A stretch of 64,000 nt of DNA from Balaenoptera acutorostrata (GCF_949987535.1 NC_080075.1:6432606-6496605); one strand, 5' to 3'; shown: positions 1 through 11,617, counted from the stretch's first letter. Numbers and translations are program-made. The notes: generated by a model not told the origin, from the letters alone.

Positions 1-171
1 ATGCTCAGGGATTTGGATGCTGTCATCAATGCCATCTTTGAGGAGAAACACTGTAATTACAGCAATATACATTGCATAATGGTGTTTTCTAAAGTTTTCA
101 AGGCCCTAGCCTGGAGCAGATCAAGTCAGCCAGCTGCCTGGGGCAAGAAGCTCTAAGTGGTACTAAAATAT
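1..171. other. Unassigned sequence at the window start
   Basis: No gene or clear repeat recognised. It runs into an old L1 fragment at about 172. Confidence 0.4.
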
Positions 172-1405
172 CATTTGAAGCACAAGCAAGAAAAGCAAAA
201 AATAAACTGAAATTCATCCACATTAAAATCTATTGTGCTTCAAAGAACACTGTCAAGAAAGTGAAAAGACAACCCACAGCATGAGAGAAAGTATTTGCAA
301 ATTATCTATCTGATAAGGGATTAGTATCCAGAATACATAAAGAACTCTTACAACTCAGCAGTCAAAAGATAACCCAAGTAAGAAATGAGAATCGTTTTTC
401 TCCAAAGAAGATATACAAATGGCCAAGAAGCACAGAAAAAGATGCTCAAGTCATGAGGAAATGCAAATCAAAACCACAGTGAGATGCCACTTCACACACA
501 TTAGGGTGTCCGTGCTAAAGAGGATGGACAGTGACAAATGTTGGCAAGGATGTGGAGAAATCAGAGCCCTGCTGCATTGCTGATGGGAATGTAAAACAGT
601 AGAGCCGCTTTGGGAAACAGTTTGGCACTTCCTCAAAAAGCTAACCATAGAATTACCACATGACTCAGAAATGCTACTCCTAGGTATACACCCAAGAGAA
701 ATGAAAACATATGTCTAAGCCAACACTTGTACAGAAATGTTCATAACAGTCTTATTCATAATAGCTAAAAGTTGGAAACAATCCAAATGTCCATCAACCA
801 ATGAATGGATAAATAAAATGTGGTATATCCGTACAATGAAATATTACTTAGCAATAAAAAGAAATGAAGTACTGATACATGCCACAACACGGATGAAACT
901 TGAAATGTTATGGCAAGTGAAAGAAGTCACACACACAAAAAGAAGCCGTATATTCTATGATTGCGTTCACATGAAATGTCCAGAAGAGGCAAATGGATAG
1001 AGACGGAAAATAGATTAAAGGTTGCCAGGAGCTGGGGACAGGGAGCAATGGGGAATGGCTGTAAATGGCTATGGGCTTCAGGGCTTCCCTGGTGGTCCAG
1101 TGGGTAAGACTCCACGCTCCCAATGCAGGGGGCCCAGGTTCGATCCCTGGTTGAGGAACTAGATCCCACATGCCGCAACTAAGGATTCCGCATGCCGCAA
1201 CTAAGACCCGGCGCAGCCTAAATAAATAAGTAAATATTTTTTTAAAAAATGGGCATGGGCTTCTTTTTGAGGTATTTAAAAATCTTCTGGAATTAGATGG
1301 TAGTGGTAGTTGTACAGCCCTGTGAATATACTAAAAATCATTCAATTATACACTTTAGAAGGATGAATTTTATGATTGGTGAATTACATCTCAATAATAA
1401 TTTAA
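172..1405 (+). mobile_element. Old L1 3' part (ORF2 end and 3' UTR), interrupted by a SINE
   Basis: The sequence follows the conserved C-terminal ORF2 order. It has the 'aaaatatttgcaaa'-like block, the 'aatgttggcaaggatgtgg' block, and then the blocks encoding KMWYI and MKYYLAIKRNE. Many stops and indels mark it as a dead, old copy (L1M-like). It continues after the inserted SINE to a degenerate 3' UTR ending near 'gaattacatctcaataa'. Confidence 0.85.
1080..1254 (+). mobile_element. CHR-1-type SINE inside the old L1
   Basis: The head is gggcttccctggtggtccag and the B-box is ggttcgatccc, with an aaataa tail. It is flanked by the 9-bp duplication atgggcttc at 1071-1079 and 1255-1263. Confidence 0.9.
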
Positions 1406-1972
1406 GAAATCATTAGAATAAATGGGAAGTAGGGTGCCCATCAATGCCAGCTTGCACACAGGACTCTTCACATAACTGGCAAAATGTAAAATATCCTCAC
1501 TGGGGGAAAAAGCAAACAAAAAAAACCAATCAAACAGCCACCATTCCTCAGCAGTGCCAACATATTTCTACAGAGCGCTTTTGTACCGTGCTGTATACAA
1601 TCGTCCTGAACAGACCTGCACAGACCCAGCCCTGAACCTCACACCAACCGGATGATGGTCACCTAAGATAATGCCTAATGTCCACTGCTGGTAACTGGAC
1701 ACGAGTGATTCCTTTTATTATCTACATTGTAAACTCTTGAATAGTTTCGCCACACAATTGCCAGATTGAGAAAATAGCAAAAGAAAACTGGGGAACAAGA
1801 AGTTCAGAAAAGTAGGGCAGGGTTGGCCACACACAAGCCAGAAGAAAGCACATGAAAGATGATTTGAGCAGGTCTTTGTGAGTGTGAGTGATTTACGCTG
1901 CCCAGTTATAAATATCAGGGAAAACGGTGACATGAAAGACAATTCTAAAAAAATTCAGATGTTGTCGTTTAG
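1406..1972. other. Non-repeat-like intergenic stretch
   Basis: AT-rich DNA with no recognisable gene. It ends at the solo LTR target site (ggca at 1973). Confidence 0.4.
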
Positions 1973-1976
1973 GGCA

Positions 1977-2039
1977 TGGTGATTTTTTTTTTTTTAAAGA
2001 TCTTATGTGGCCAATTTACTAGTTTTTATTTATGTATTT

Positions 2040-2075
<36 letters not shown>

Positions 2076-2695
2076 TTTTTGGCTGTGTTGGGTCTTCGTT
2101 TCTGTGCGAGGGCTTTCTCCAGTTGCGGCAAGTGGGGGCCACTCTTCATCATGGTGCGCGGGCCTCTCATTATCGCGGCCTCTCTTGTTGTGGAGCACAG
2201 GCTCCAGACGCGCAGGCTCAGTAATCGTGGCTGACGGGCTCAGTTGCTCCGCGGCATGTGGGATCTTCCCAGACCAGGGCTCGAACCTGTGTCCCCTGCG
2301 TTGGCAGGCAGATTCTCAACCACTGCGCCACCAGGGAAGCCCCATGGTGATGTTTGGCTTGACCGGAGCCATGTGCTCCTGGAAAAAAAAGCAATGGAAA
2401 AAAAAAACCCACCCCTTTGCATCCCGAAATCTCCCCCACCCCACTTTCTTGTGCTCTGGGAAACAGCTGACCTTAATTGCAAAGAACCTGGCTTCTCCAC
2501 TTGACTTAGATAAGATCTGCTGTCCGCTCTCTGGATGCTAGAGGCCTGGTGGATTACCTCCTGGTCCTCCTGCCTCTATAAAACCAGGCCCCCTTCCTTT
2601 ACATCGAGACGTTCCTCATTAATTATGTTCTTTCTCTTGCAATAGCCCAAATAAAATCATCTCCTTAATTATCCGGTGCGTTTTTGTCTTTCACA
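1977..2695 (+). mobile_element. Solo LTR (ERV class I-like), carrying a SINE
   Basis: Without the SINE the LTR is about 350 bp. It starts TGGTGATG, has TATAAAA at 2577, AATAAA at 2650 and ends TTTCACA at 2695. A 4-bp target duplication GGCA lies at 1973-1976 and 2696-2699, which fits a class I element. There is no internal retroviral sequence next to it, so it is a solo LTR. Confidence 0.7.
1984..2342 (-). mobile_element. CHR-2-type SINE with an extra 3' flank block
   Basis: Reading the minus strand, the SINE head begins at 2342 and the body runs to 2081, followed by an AAAT-rich tail. A non-SINE block at about 1996-2022 and then a second A-run (1984-1995) follow the tail. The 9-bp duplication catggtgat at 1975-1983 and 2343-2351 encloses all of it. 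Confidence 0.8.
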
Positions 2696-2699
2696 GGCA

Positions 2700-3960
2700 T
2701 AGAATAAATCCTTTCTTCTGAACATAAAGAAAGAGGTATACAGGTTTCCTTAGTAGACAATCTGTTCTTTCTGCCCCAACTAAGAAAATGTTGAAAAAAT
2801 ATTTAAAGAATGTCAGTTTGAAGGGATGCCAAATTATTCGCCAGCCAAGGGTAACCACAGCTAGCGTTTGTCTTGCCCAGCTATCTCAGATCACAAGGAC
2901 TGTGGAACGGACTTCTGTGAAAGAAAATTCACCCCCTGGTAGTGATAAACCAAGGGAGTTTTTGTTTTTCAAAGCAAAACCTCTCCAACTGTACCCCAGT
3001 TGTACATTTCCAGAGTAACCATCCGTCTTCTGGCATCTGGGACTGGTTCTTCTCCATTTCCAGAGTTCTCCAAATGCCAAGCATCTAGCTTTTCCCAGTT
3101 TTTGGATATTAAGAAAAAAAATACATGTATAGAATTAATTTCATGCCAGATTATCAGAGTTTTCATCTTATTGCTACACCTTATTTCTAACTTCTTTTAA
3201 TACCTTGACCACCGTAGGTACATTGCTATGCTTTCAGCTATTATAAATCATGGGTGAGAAATAAAATGGAAATACTCTGAGCTGATCACAATTCAGCAGA
3301 GCATTGCACTTTCTCACTGCAGCCTTGGTGAGCAGACTCACTCTTTGGTCTGTTAATGAGACACATGGCTGAATTGTCCTGATACATTCACCTAACCACT
3401 CCACTCCTGAATTCTTCCCAATGATCTATCTGCTGGGCAGCCTCAGGAGTTGGACACATACCACCAGCATTTCCTGGATTTGTTTTTATTTTTCCCGTGC
3501 TAAACCACAGGGGTTTCAGCATGCTGTGTACCACTGAATATTCATGGTCATTTATTCTGTTATCTGTCAAAAGGGGATCCGGTTTTCTCCTGGGCGTTAT
3601 CTTGATGGCCAGGGCAAAGCAATTTGGAGGTTGATTATTTCATCAAGGAAGCGGTTGAATCTGGAAAATCAGGGCTCAGAAAAACAGTGTGACTCATCTT
3701 AGAAACTGCCTGGGCTGTCCCCTCTTCTCGGGTCCAAGATACAACTTCAGGCTAGTCCAATAACCCCTGTTCTAAAGATTAGAGTAGAAAGATAACGGAT
3801 TGCCACAGTTCTTGGGTCTGCAGCTTCTGTTTCGCTGGTGCTTTGGGGGCAGGAAAGCTGAACTGTCTCCCATCTGGTTACCTTTGTGCCCTGTGGCATG
3901 TTCATCATTAGGAAGTAGAGGGAAAAGCAGCCCTTGGCCGATGTCTCACCCACAAGGACC
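2700..3960. other. Intergenic stretch without recognised gene
   Basis: Mixed-composition DNA. Short open frames here have no recognisable protein signature and no codon pattern. I see no RNA gene. Confidence 0.4.
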
Positions 3961-3964
3961 AAGA

Positions 3965-4115
3965 ATGAGAGGGTATTTGCTGTAGCAGAAAGATAGCCGA
4001 GCAGGGAGACCCAAGCTCTAATCCTGGGCTGTTGCTCTGTGGTTGTGAGACTTGGTTCAGGCCATTGGGCCTGTTTTCCTTCATCTATAAAATGACACCA
4101 GATCAAATGACCTGT
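3965..4115 (+). repeat. MIR SINE remnant
   Basis: The sequence has the MIR order: 'gagacttggttcaggcca' followed by 'ttccttcatctataaaatg'. It is old and diverged. Confidence 0.6.
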
Positions 4116-4120
4116 GAAGA

Positions 4121-4180
4121 CTCTTCCTCATCCATCCTAGCTTTTCCTCATCCATCCTAGCTTTTCCTCATCCATCCCTT
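4121..4180. repeat. Tandem 20-bp repeat, three copies
   Basis: Units cttttcctcatccatcctag sit at 4121, 4141 and 4161. The first differs by one base and the last has a changed end. It lies directly after the MIR remnant. Confidence 0.9.
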
Positions 4181-6707
4181 TGGAGGTAAGGTAAAGAATT
4201 GAATTGATAGTGACCTAGCAGGGTTATTTCTAATAGCAGGACTCCTATGAAGGGTGTTTGCAGCAAGACGGTGCTTATCATTCCTCTGAGATATATAGAG
4301 CCCCTGCCAGACACTTGATAGAAAAGTGATGAAAACAGAGATCCCTACCCTACCTTGCATGGAACCCAGCAGAAAGAGACAGACCCTAAATGACAAACAT
4401 AATAACTACAAACTTATATAATAGGCAACAAATTACTTATTTGGATAATTACAGCAAAAGCGCTCTTCAAGTAGATACCCTAAACCTGTGGAGGTCGGTT
4501 TAAAGGCTTTGATATTTTATTGCTCTCTTTAATCAACAAACTAGATTGCCCTGTTGCGGAAAGGGAAAGGGGGGCGGCCAAGGGGCTCCGGATTCTTGCC
4601 TTCAGAGTTTCGTTTACAAGTAACAAAAACCAATTCAAGCTGGATTAAGCACAAAGGGGGACTTTATACCAAGGATCCAGGCGTGTGTCACGGAACCCCA
4701 AGCTGACCCAGGACTGAGACGGGGGTGCCTGGGGTGCACACTTGTAGGAGGCAAGCAGGTTCGTGGAAGAGCAGGGCCACACCCAGGAGGAAGACCTTGG
4801 TCTAGTGTGTGAGTCCTGGGCGCCTCGCCTGCCACGCCCTAGTCCGGCCTGGCTCAGCCTCCTCCAGGGGCCAAAAGCAGCCCTGGACGCCTCCAGGGCC
4901 CTGGCTGCCTTCCCGCTGCCCAGGCCGGGGTTCCCTCCGCCACACCACATCCGGAACATTCTGTCGGGTAGCCCATATTCCACGCTAAGTGCACGTTGCT
5001 ACAAAAAATGTTAAAGACTTTACGATTTGGTGTTAGAAACGTTAACATCGATCTGACTCCGTCATTTTCTCTTCACATTTTGGAGCTCCTAACATTTCTT
5101 TCTAGGACTCAAACCATTTCAATGGCCCTGGAAGCGCATGCAGGCCCTGCCCCTCTCAGCTCACCCTAAACCCTCAGCCAAGCCGTTCTGATTGCTTCCT
5201 CCCTCCGTTCGAGAGCCCCAGGTGAAATCAATCCGATGGTATCTGATGGCCAGATTTGATAAAGGGGCCAGGTAAGAACCCGAGCTGCCTTGGGGCCCCG
5301 GCTGGGAATCTCAAAGCAGACACGCATTCGCCATGATCGCCGCCTCTGAGGAGGCCAATTTCAGCAGAATCATTAAAAGTTGATGATTCTGCAAATGGCT
5401 TTTGTCTGCTGTGTTGTGCGGCGGGGGAAACGGGGAAGGGTAGTTTTTCTCCAAAACAGAATTAAGCACCAGCCAAAGAAAGGCCGTAAGATAATCCTGC
5501 ACGTAACCTTCAACTGACCGTGAAATTCAAATTTAAGACTTTTCAGAAAAATTCCGGAGGAAAGGAGAGCTGGGGAAACTACTGAAATACTTGAAGGTCA
5601 GGAGATGGGGAAAGGAGGTCCAGGAGTACTTTCACAAGAAATCAGAGTGCAAAGACCAGGTCTTAGAAATATTTTTCCCCCAAAGAATTTAAACGCATTA
5701 TGACAGTAATTTTAAGACATTGGACAGCATCGCTGGATGCCTCCTTCTGTACCCAACTGGGCTGGGGTCCCACATCTCCTGCAAGGGGACAACACAGGCT
5801 GCAGAACCCGAAGGGCCCTAGATAAACAGAGAAGCAAACAACCTGGCGGAAGACACAGGCTCCTGGTAGTCAGAACAGGTGGCAGAGCTGCGCTGAGCTG
5901 GAGCCCGCGTTTCTGGATTCCCAGCCCCGAGTCTGCCCTTCCCATCCTTTACATAAACATAAGCTGACTCACTGGGGAAAACTCTAGGTCATTTCTACAA
6001 TCTGAATCCTATTTGTAAATGACTCGCTCACATGGATAGTTTAGAAAGCTAGTACTTAGATTTTGCTGTATTTCTTTTCCATAAAAGAAAAGCTTAACGT
6101 TCAGTGAGTTGTGTTTGTTGAACTACTTCTTTCTGGTCGTTTGTTGCAAACCCACAAATGATCAGCATAACCACGGGACCTGGCAAAAAATGACTTATGG
6201 GCAGTTTCACATCATCAAAACTTCTCGCTATTACAGAACAGAAAAAAAAATCCGTGAGGTCAAAGAAGAGGGAACGGCCTCCATCTCTCAATGATCCTGG
6301 TGGGGGGGCGTTTCTGACGAGTAGGTCAGTAGGTTGGAGCCACGTGAAGTGCCTGCCTTCCCTGTTTCTCTCCACTGCTTTCCTGAGCAGGCCAGATCGT
6401 GTCCCCTCCTCTCCCAGATAAAGCCATCACTGACCATCCTCCCCAGAGTGGAGACTCTGGGGTCAGGAGTTTCTCAGCTCAGCATGGGGGATGCTGCCGG
6501 AATAAGGTGGGTCTGGTCCTTCCTCGGCCCCAGCAGCCTGTCACTGTGGCCTCCCGTACAGGTGCAGTGGTGAGGACCACGGGGCTCTTCTCAGACTCCT
6601 GGTCACCATGGCAGCCCCTCAGCTCACAGTACTGTTACCTCCGCAGAGGCTGGAGGCGGAGCTGGGGAAGTACCTGCCCCACCTGTGCCCGTGGGGCTGA
6701 ACAGCTG
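4181..6707. other. Largely unique intergenic DNA
   Basis: No clear transposon is visible over about 2.5 kb. A GC-rich part lies at 4640-4950. The part at 5050-5560 looks repeat-free and could hold conserved non-coding sequence, but this cannot be judged without an alignment. No gene recognised. Confidence 0.4.
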
Positions 6708-6864
6708 TGCAACCGAACAGCTAGCTCAGGCTGGGACTTGAACCCACTGTCTTTGAGACCACACACCTGGTCTCAGGACTTAGTGAAGTTCAGGTTCTTG
6801 ATGTCTCAGCCCAGAAGGAATTCAGCAAGAGGCAAAGTGATAGGTAAGAAGTGGATTTATTTAG

Positions 6865-7062
6865 GGGATTCCCTGGTGGTCCACTGGGTAAAAGACTCCA
6901 TGCTCCCAGTGCGGGGTGGGGGGGCCTGGGTTCGATCCCTGGTCAGGGAACCAGATCCCACAAGCATGCCGCAACTAAGAAGCCCGCATGCCATAGCTAA
7001 AGATCCCACATGCCTCAACTAAGACCTGGCGCAGCCAAAATAAATTTTAAAAAAAGAAAAAA
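6865..7062 (+). mobile_element. CHR-1-type SINE in LTR copy 1
   Basis: The head is ggattccctggtggtcca and the B-box is gggttcgatccc. The 19-bp duplication aagaagtggatttatttag lies at 6846-6864 and 7063-7081. Confidence 0.92.
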
Positions 7063-7420
7063 AAGAAGTGGATTTATTTAGAGAGATACACATTCCGTAG
7101 ACAGAATGCAGACCGTCTCAAAAGGCGAGAGCAGCCCCAGGGTATGGGGTCATCTTGGAAAGAGAGAGTGGCCCTGGGAGAAGCACACTCCACAGGCAGA
7201 GTGTGGGCCATCTCAGAAGGCGAGAGGTCCTGAAGCATGGGGTGGCTAGTTTTTATGGGCTGGGTTACTTGATAGGCTCATGAGTGGGAGGATTATTCCA
7301 ACTATTTTGGGGAAGGGGCAGAAATTTCCAGGAATTGGGCCACCGCCCACTTTTTGGCCTTTTATGGTCAGCCTCTGAGCTGTCATGGCACCTGTGGGTG
7401 TGTCGTTTAGCTAGTGTATT

Positions 7421-9064
7421 TTTGTTGTTGTTGTTGTTTTGGTTTTTTTAACAACTTTATTGGAGTGTAATTGCTTTACAATGGTGTGTTAGTTTCTGCT
7501 GTATAACAAAGTGAATCAGCTATACATATACATATATCCCCATATCTCCTCCTCTTGCGTCTCCCTCTCTCCCACCCTCCCTATCCCACCCCTCTAGGTG
7601 GTCACAAAGCACCGAGCTGATCTCCCTGTGCTATGCGGTTGCTTCCCACTGGCTATCTATTTTACGTTTGGTAGTGTATATATGTCCATGCCACTCTCTC
7701 ACTTTGTCACAGCTTACCCTTCCCCCTCCCCACATCCTCAAGTCCATTCTCTAGTAGGTCTGTGTCTTTATTCCCATCTTACCACTAGGTTCTTCATGAC
7801 CTTTTTTTTTTTTTTTTCCTTAGATTCCATATATATGTGCTGGCATACTGTATTTGTTTTTCTCTTTCTGACTTACTTCACTCTGTATGACAGACTCTAA
7901 CTCCATCCACCTCACTACAAATAACTCAATTTCGTTTCTTTTTATGGCTGAGTAATATTCCATTGTATATATGTGCCACATCTTCTTTATCCATTCATCC
8001 GATGATGGACACTTAGGTTGCTTCCATGTCCTGGCTATTGTAAATAGAGCTGCAATGAACATTTTGGTACATGACTCTTTTTGAATTATGGTTTTCTCAG
8101 GGTATATGCCCAGTAGTGGGATTGCTGGGTCGTATGGTAGTTCTCCAAATAGCCAAAGCAATCTTGAGAATGAAAAATGGAGCTGGAGGAATCAGGCTCC
8201 CTGACTTCAGACTATACTACAAAGCTACAGTAATCAAGACAGTATGGTACTGGCACAAAAACAGAAATATAGATCAATGGAACAGGATAGAAAGCCCAGA
8301 GGTAAACCCATGCACATATGGTCACCTTATCTTTGATAAAGGAGGCAAGCATATACAGTGGAGAAAAGACAGCCTCTTCAATAAGTGGTGCTGGGAAAAC
8401 TGAACAGGTACATATAAAAGTATGAAATTAGAACACTCCCTAACACCATACACAAAAATAAACTCAAAATGGATTAAAGACCTAAATGTAAGGCCAGACA
8501 CTATCAAACTCTTAGAGGAAAACATAGGCTGAACACTCTATGACATAAATCACAGCAAGATCCTTTTTGGCCCAGCTCCTAGAGAAATGGAAATAAAAAC
8601 AAAAATAAACAAATGGGACCTAATGAAACTTAGAAGCTTTTGCACAGCAAAGGAAACCATAAACAAGACGAAAAGACAACCCTCAGAATGGGAGAAAATA
8701 TTTGCAAATGAAGCAACTGACAAAGGATTAATCTCCAAAATTTACAAGCAGCTCATGCAGCTCAATAACAAAAAAACAAACAATCCAATCCAAAAATGGG
8801 CAGAAGACCTAAACAGACATTTCTCCAAAGAAGATATACAGATTGCCAACAAACACATGAAAGAATGCTCAACATCATTAATCATTAGAGAAATGCAAAT
8901 CAAAACTACAATGAGTTATCATCTCACACCGGTCAGAATGGCCATAATAAAAAAATCTAGAAACAATAAATGCTGGAGAGGGTGTGGAGAAAAGGGAACA
9001 CTCTTGCACCGTTGGTGGGAATGTAAATTGATACAGCCACTATGGAGAACAGTATGGAGGTTCC
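7421..9064 (-). mobile_element. L1 insertion with 5' inversion
   Basis: The 3' segment is on the minus strand (about 8143 down to 7421, with a T-rich tail complement at 7421). The segment at about 8145-9064 is the upstream part of the same L1 on the plus strand. Relative to full L1 order only about 20 nt are missing at the junction. This is the structure expected from twin priming. The target duplication tagctagtgtatt lies at 7408-7420 and, with one change, at 9426-9438. Confidence 0.85.
8590..9064 (+). pseudogene. L1 ORF2 C-terminal fragment (inverted segment)
   Basis: The frame from about 8587 reads [40 protein letters not shown], then [18 protein letters not shown]. These are hallmark C-terminal ORF2 blocks of mammalian L1. 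It lacks the endonuclease and reverse transcriptase domains. The open frame then runs artificially into antisense SINE. It is a dead fragment, relatively well preserved. Confidence 0.9.
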
Positions 9065-9425
9065 TTTTTTTTTTTTTTTTGGCTGCGTTGGGTCTTCGTT
9101 GCTGCACGCGGGCTTTCTCTAGTTGTGGCGAGTGGGGGCTACTCTTTGTTGCGGTGTGCGGGCTTCTCATTGCGGTGGCTTCTCTTGTTGCAGAGCACGG
9201 GCTCTAGGCACACGGGCTCAGTAGTTGTGGTGCACGGGCTTCAGTAGTTGTGGCACGTGGGCTCAGTAGCTGTGGCTCGTGGGCTCTAGAGCACAGGCTC
9301 AGTAGTTGTGGAGCATGGGCTTAGTTGCTGTGCAGCATGTGGGATCTTCCCGAACCAGGGCTCAAACCCGTGTCCCCTGCACTGGCAGGTGGATTCTCAA
9401 CCACTGCGCCACCAGGGCAGCCCCC
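9065..9425 (-). mobile_element. CHR-2-type SINE at the 5' end of the inverted L1
   Basis: The poly-T at 9065-9080 directly abuts the L1 segment, and the SINE head ends at about 9425 directly before the L1's target duplication. No separate duplication for this SINE is visible. The body carries extra copies of a cagtagttgtgg motif. Confidence 0.85.
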
Positions 9426-9588
9426 TAGCTAATGTATTACAATGAGCATATAATGAGGCTCAAAGTCTACTGGATGCCAAACCTTCCACCATCTTGGGCC
9501 TGGCAGGTTCTAACCAGTATTTGTTGTGTCCTCAACAGCTATGTCAATCTTTTAAAGGCTGTGCCCTGTCCCCTTCCCTCCTGTTTCA

Positions 9589-10203
9589 GTTGGACAGGAG
9601 GGACATCCTGACGGTTTATGGCTTCCTGCATAGGGAGACCACCACCCCTGACAGAGTGGAAAGTACCCCATGTTTCAGACCTCTGGGAAGTCAGGCTGCC
9701 CTTCCCTCCCTCTTGTTTCTCCAAGTGCACCAGGAGCCAAGGGAACTGAGACCAGAGGGGGAAGTGAGGAGGACGCCGAGGGGGAACTTGGTGGCTTGAC
9801 AGCCCTGCCCGTGAAGCTTTCCTAATCCTATTGTTGTGCCTCAGTGTCTGAGCACTTGACTCTGGGGGAAAGAACCTTGGCTTTTCTGATGGCAGCATCC
9901 AATAGGGGGAGAGAGAGGGCCCCAGGGGGCTTAGAAACTGTCACTCATTCACTGGTTCATGTGTCAAACACCCGCAGTGGGTGGCCACTGGGCAAGGCAC
10001 CGGGGAGAGGAGTGTCCAGCACACAGACCTGCCTTCTGGAGCTGACAGAACAGCGAGAGCCACGTGGTAGAGTTATGGGATACCTGGGAAGGCGTCCATA
10101 ACGCGAGGATGAGTAGGAGTTTGCCAGATGTAGAGGAGATGAAGGTTGGGTTACGGAATTAAGTCCTATGGACCCAGCTTGGCCCCCAGCCTGGCCAGGC
10201 TCT
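9589..10203. other. Intergenic stretch; possible ancient repeat at 9940-10130
   Basis: No gene recognised. The part with 'tcattcactggttcatgtgtc' and 'ggcaaggcaccggggagagg' resembles a widespread ancient mammalian repeat whose family I cannot name with certainty. Confidence 0.4.
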
Positions 10204-10684
10204 CTGGTTCCTGTTCCATTCGGCTTCGAGCAGCCAATAACGAAGCCGAAGCTGAGATCAACGCAGCACAAGCTGTATTCAGTGGCCAAAGACTGGAGAA
10301 GCGGGAACTAAGTTCCCAGATCAATTTCTCTCCCATGTGGGGAGAGGGATTTAATTTTAAAGACAAAGAGAGGAGGAGTGAGGCTGATGATGGGGAGGCC
10401 TATGCATTAGTCTATGGGGAAGGGGCGGGGCTTCTCCCGAGGGAGTGGGGTGTCACCCTCTTTTTATCCTTTCTTGGCCCTTAATGTCTGGTCCTGGCCG
10501 CTGGCAGGTGTGTCATTTAATATGCAAATATGGTAAAGTCAGCGTATAATGAGACTCAGGGTCTGTTGGAGGTCAGATTCATCACCATCTTTGTCCCAGC
10601 TGCTTCCATCTGTTTTTTTGTTTGTAGCTTCCTTTCTTATCTCTGGACCCTTTAACTTAAAGATTTATGTCCACTCCCGCTACA
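10204..10684 (-). mobile_element. Second type of ERV1-like LTR, probable
   Basis: On the minus strand it starts TGTAGCGGGAGTGG at 10684. The order inside (block 'tctcattatacgctgac', 'gataaaaagaggg', a CCCCGCCCC block) is LTR-like and parallels the family at 6708-9588 only loosely. The other edge, near 10204, is uncertain and no target duplication was found. Confidence 0.5.
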
Positions 10685-11606
10685 GAGGTGGGGCGTGGGG
10701 CGTGGAGGGTTTTGAGCAAACACCTGGAGCAGCTCTGGCCACAGCTGGGGAGAGGTGGGCATTTCTGGCTGAGGAAGCAGCAGGGTGAGGGCCGGCCGGC
10801 CCGTGTGTGCAGGCCTCCGCGTCCCGGTGTGGCCTCCACGCCGCCTTTACCTCCCAGCGAGGAGGCCGCTGTTACAGTCCAGATCAGAAAGGACGAGGGC
10901 CTCACATGGCAGAGAGGGGAGGGGGTTAGGAGGAGGGTAAACCACGGAAGTGAGCGACGAAGAGGATGCCCTTGACTTGACTAAAAGGCTAACCTGCTGT
11001 GACCAAGGGGCCCTGACATGCCGTGGATCAGGGGAGAAACGCCTTTCTCTCTAATAGTCCTACGCAGGGTCAGCAGGGGCTCTGCCTCACTCAGGGGCCT
11101 GGGCTGAGGTCGCCTGCCACTTCCACCTGGCTTCCAAAGAGGCCCTGGGTGGTACCATCCAGCTAGAGGTCAGGGGGCAAAGGGCATGGAGAAGAGCTCA
11201 GGGCGGCTTTACAGACCAGGCCTGGGTGGCGCTGTCACTTCTCACTTCTGCTGGTGAGCACTTAGTTTCATGGCCACTCCAGGCTACGTGGGAGGCTGAG
11301 AAAGGTGCTCTAGCCTTGAGTCCAGGAGGAAAGAAGACTGGATTTTGGTGGACAGCCAACAGTCTCTGCCCCTGGAGATGATGACGGCTTGAAAAATAGG
11401 GGCATCTGAGAGGAAAACCGGGTCCCAGCGTTCAGCTCACCTCCCACATGTCCAGGACCCCTCCGATTCCTCAAGCCTCCCTAGAGGACCAGACTTTACC
11501 TCCGAGAGGACTGCCCGTGCCTCATCTCCCAGGGATGCTAGAGCAGTGAATCAAAGCTCTGGGGCCATGTTTGAAGTTTATTTCTTTGGATCAACTGTGA
11601 GCTTCC
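10685..11606. other. Intergenic stretch without recognised gene
   Basis: GC-richer DNA with several open frames that lack protein-like signatures. Nothing supported. Confidence 0.4.
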
Positions 11607-11617
11607 TGTGGCTCTGC

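Larger units (their letters stand above)
6708..9588 (-). mobile_element. ERV1-type LTR (copy 1), broken by two later insertion events
   Basis: Read on the minus strand, it begins TGAAACAGGAG at 9588, carries AATAAA beside the 'atccacttcttacc' block and ends near 6708. The remaining LTR sequence (6708-6864, 7081-7420, 9426-9588) closely matches the LTR at 19510-20116. Flanks are gctg and gttg, a possible 4-bp duplication with one change. No retroviral coding region is present. Confidence 0.75.

Noticed and set aside
1081..1240. tRNA gene calls at SINE heads (A/B-box promoters)
   Set aside because: The B-box-like sequence is the tRNA-derived SINE head; no complete cloverleaf and SINE tail present. 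The same holds for every CHR copy.
2032..2541. Open frame of 169 codons
   Set aside because: It is a translation of an antisense SINE and part of an LTR; the same peptide ([17 protein letters not shown]) recurs at every SINE in the window.
6399..7022. Plus-strand frame of 207 codons
   Set aside because: It crosses the edge of an ERV LTR and a SINE; the end reads as SINE translation and the start has no family resemblance.
7424..7437. (GTT)n run as an independent microsatellite
   Set aside because: It is the decayed poly-A complement of the L1 3' end.
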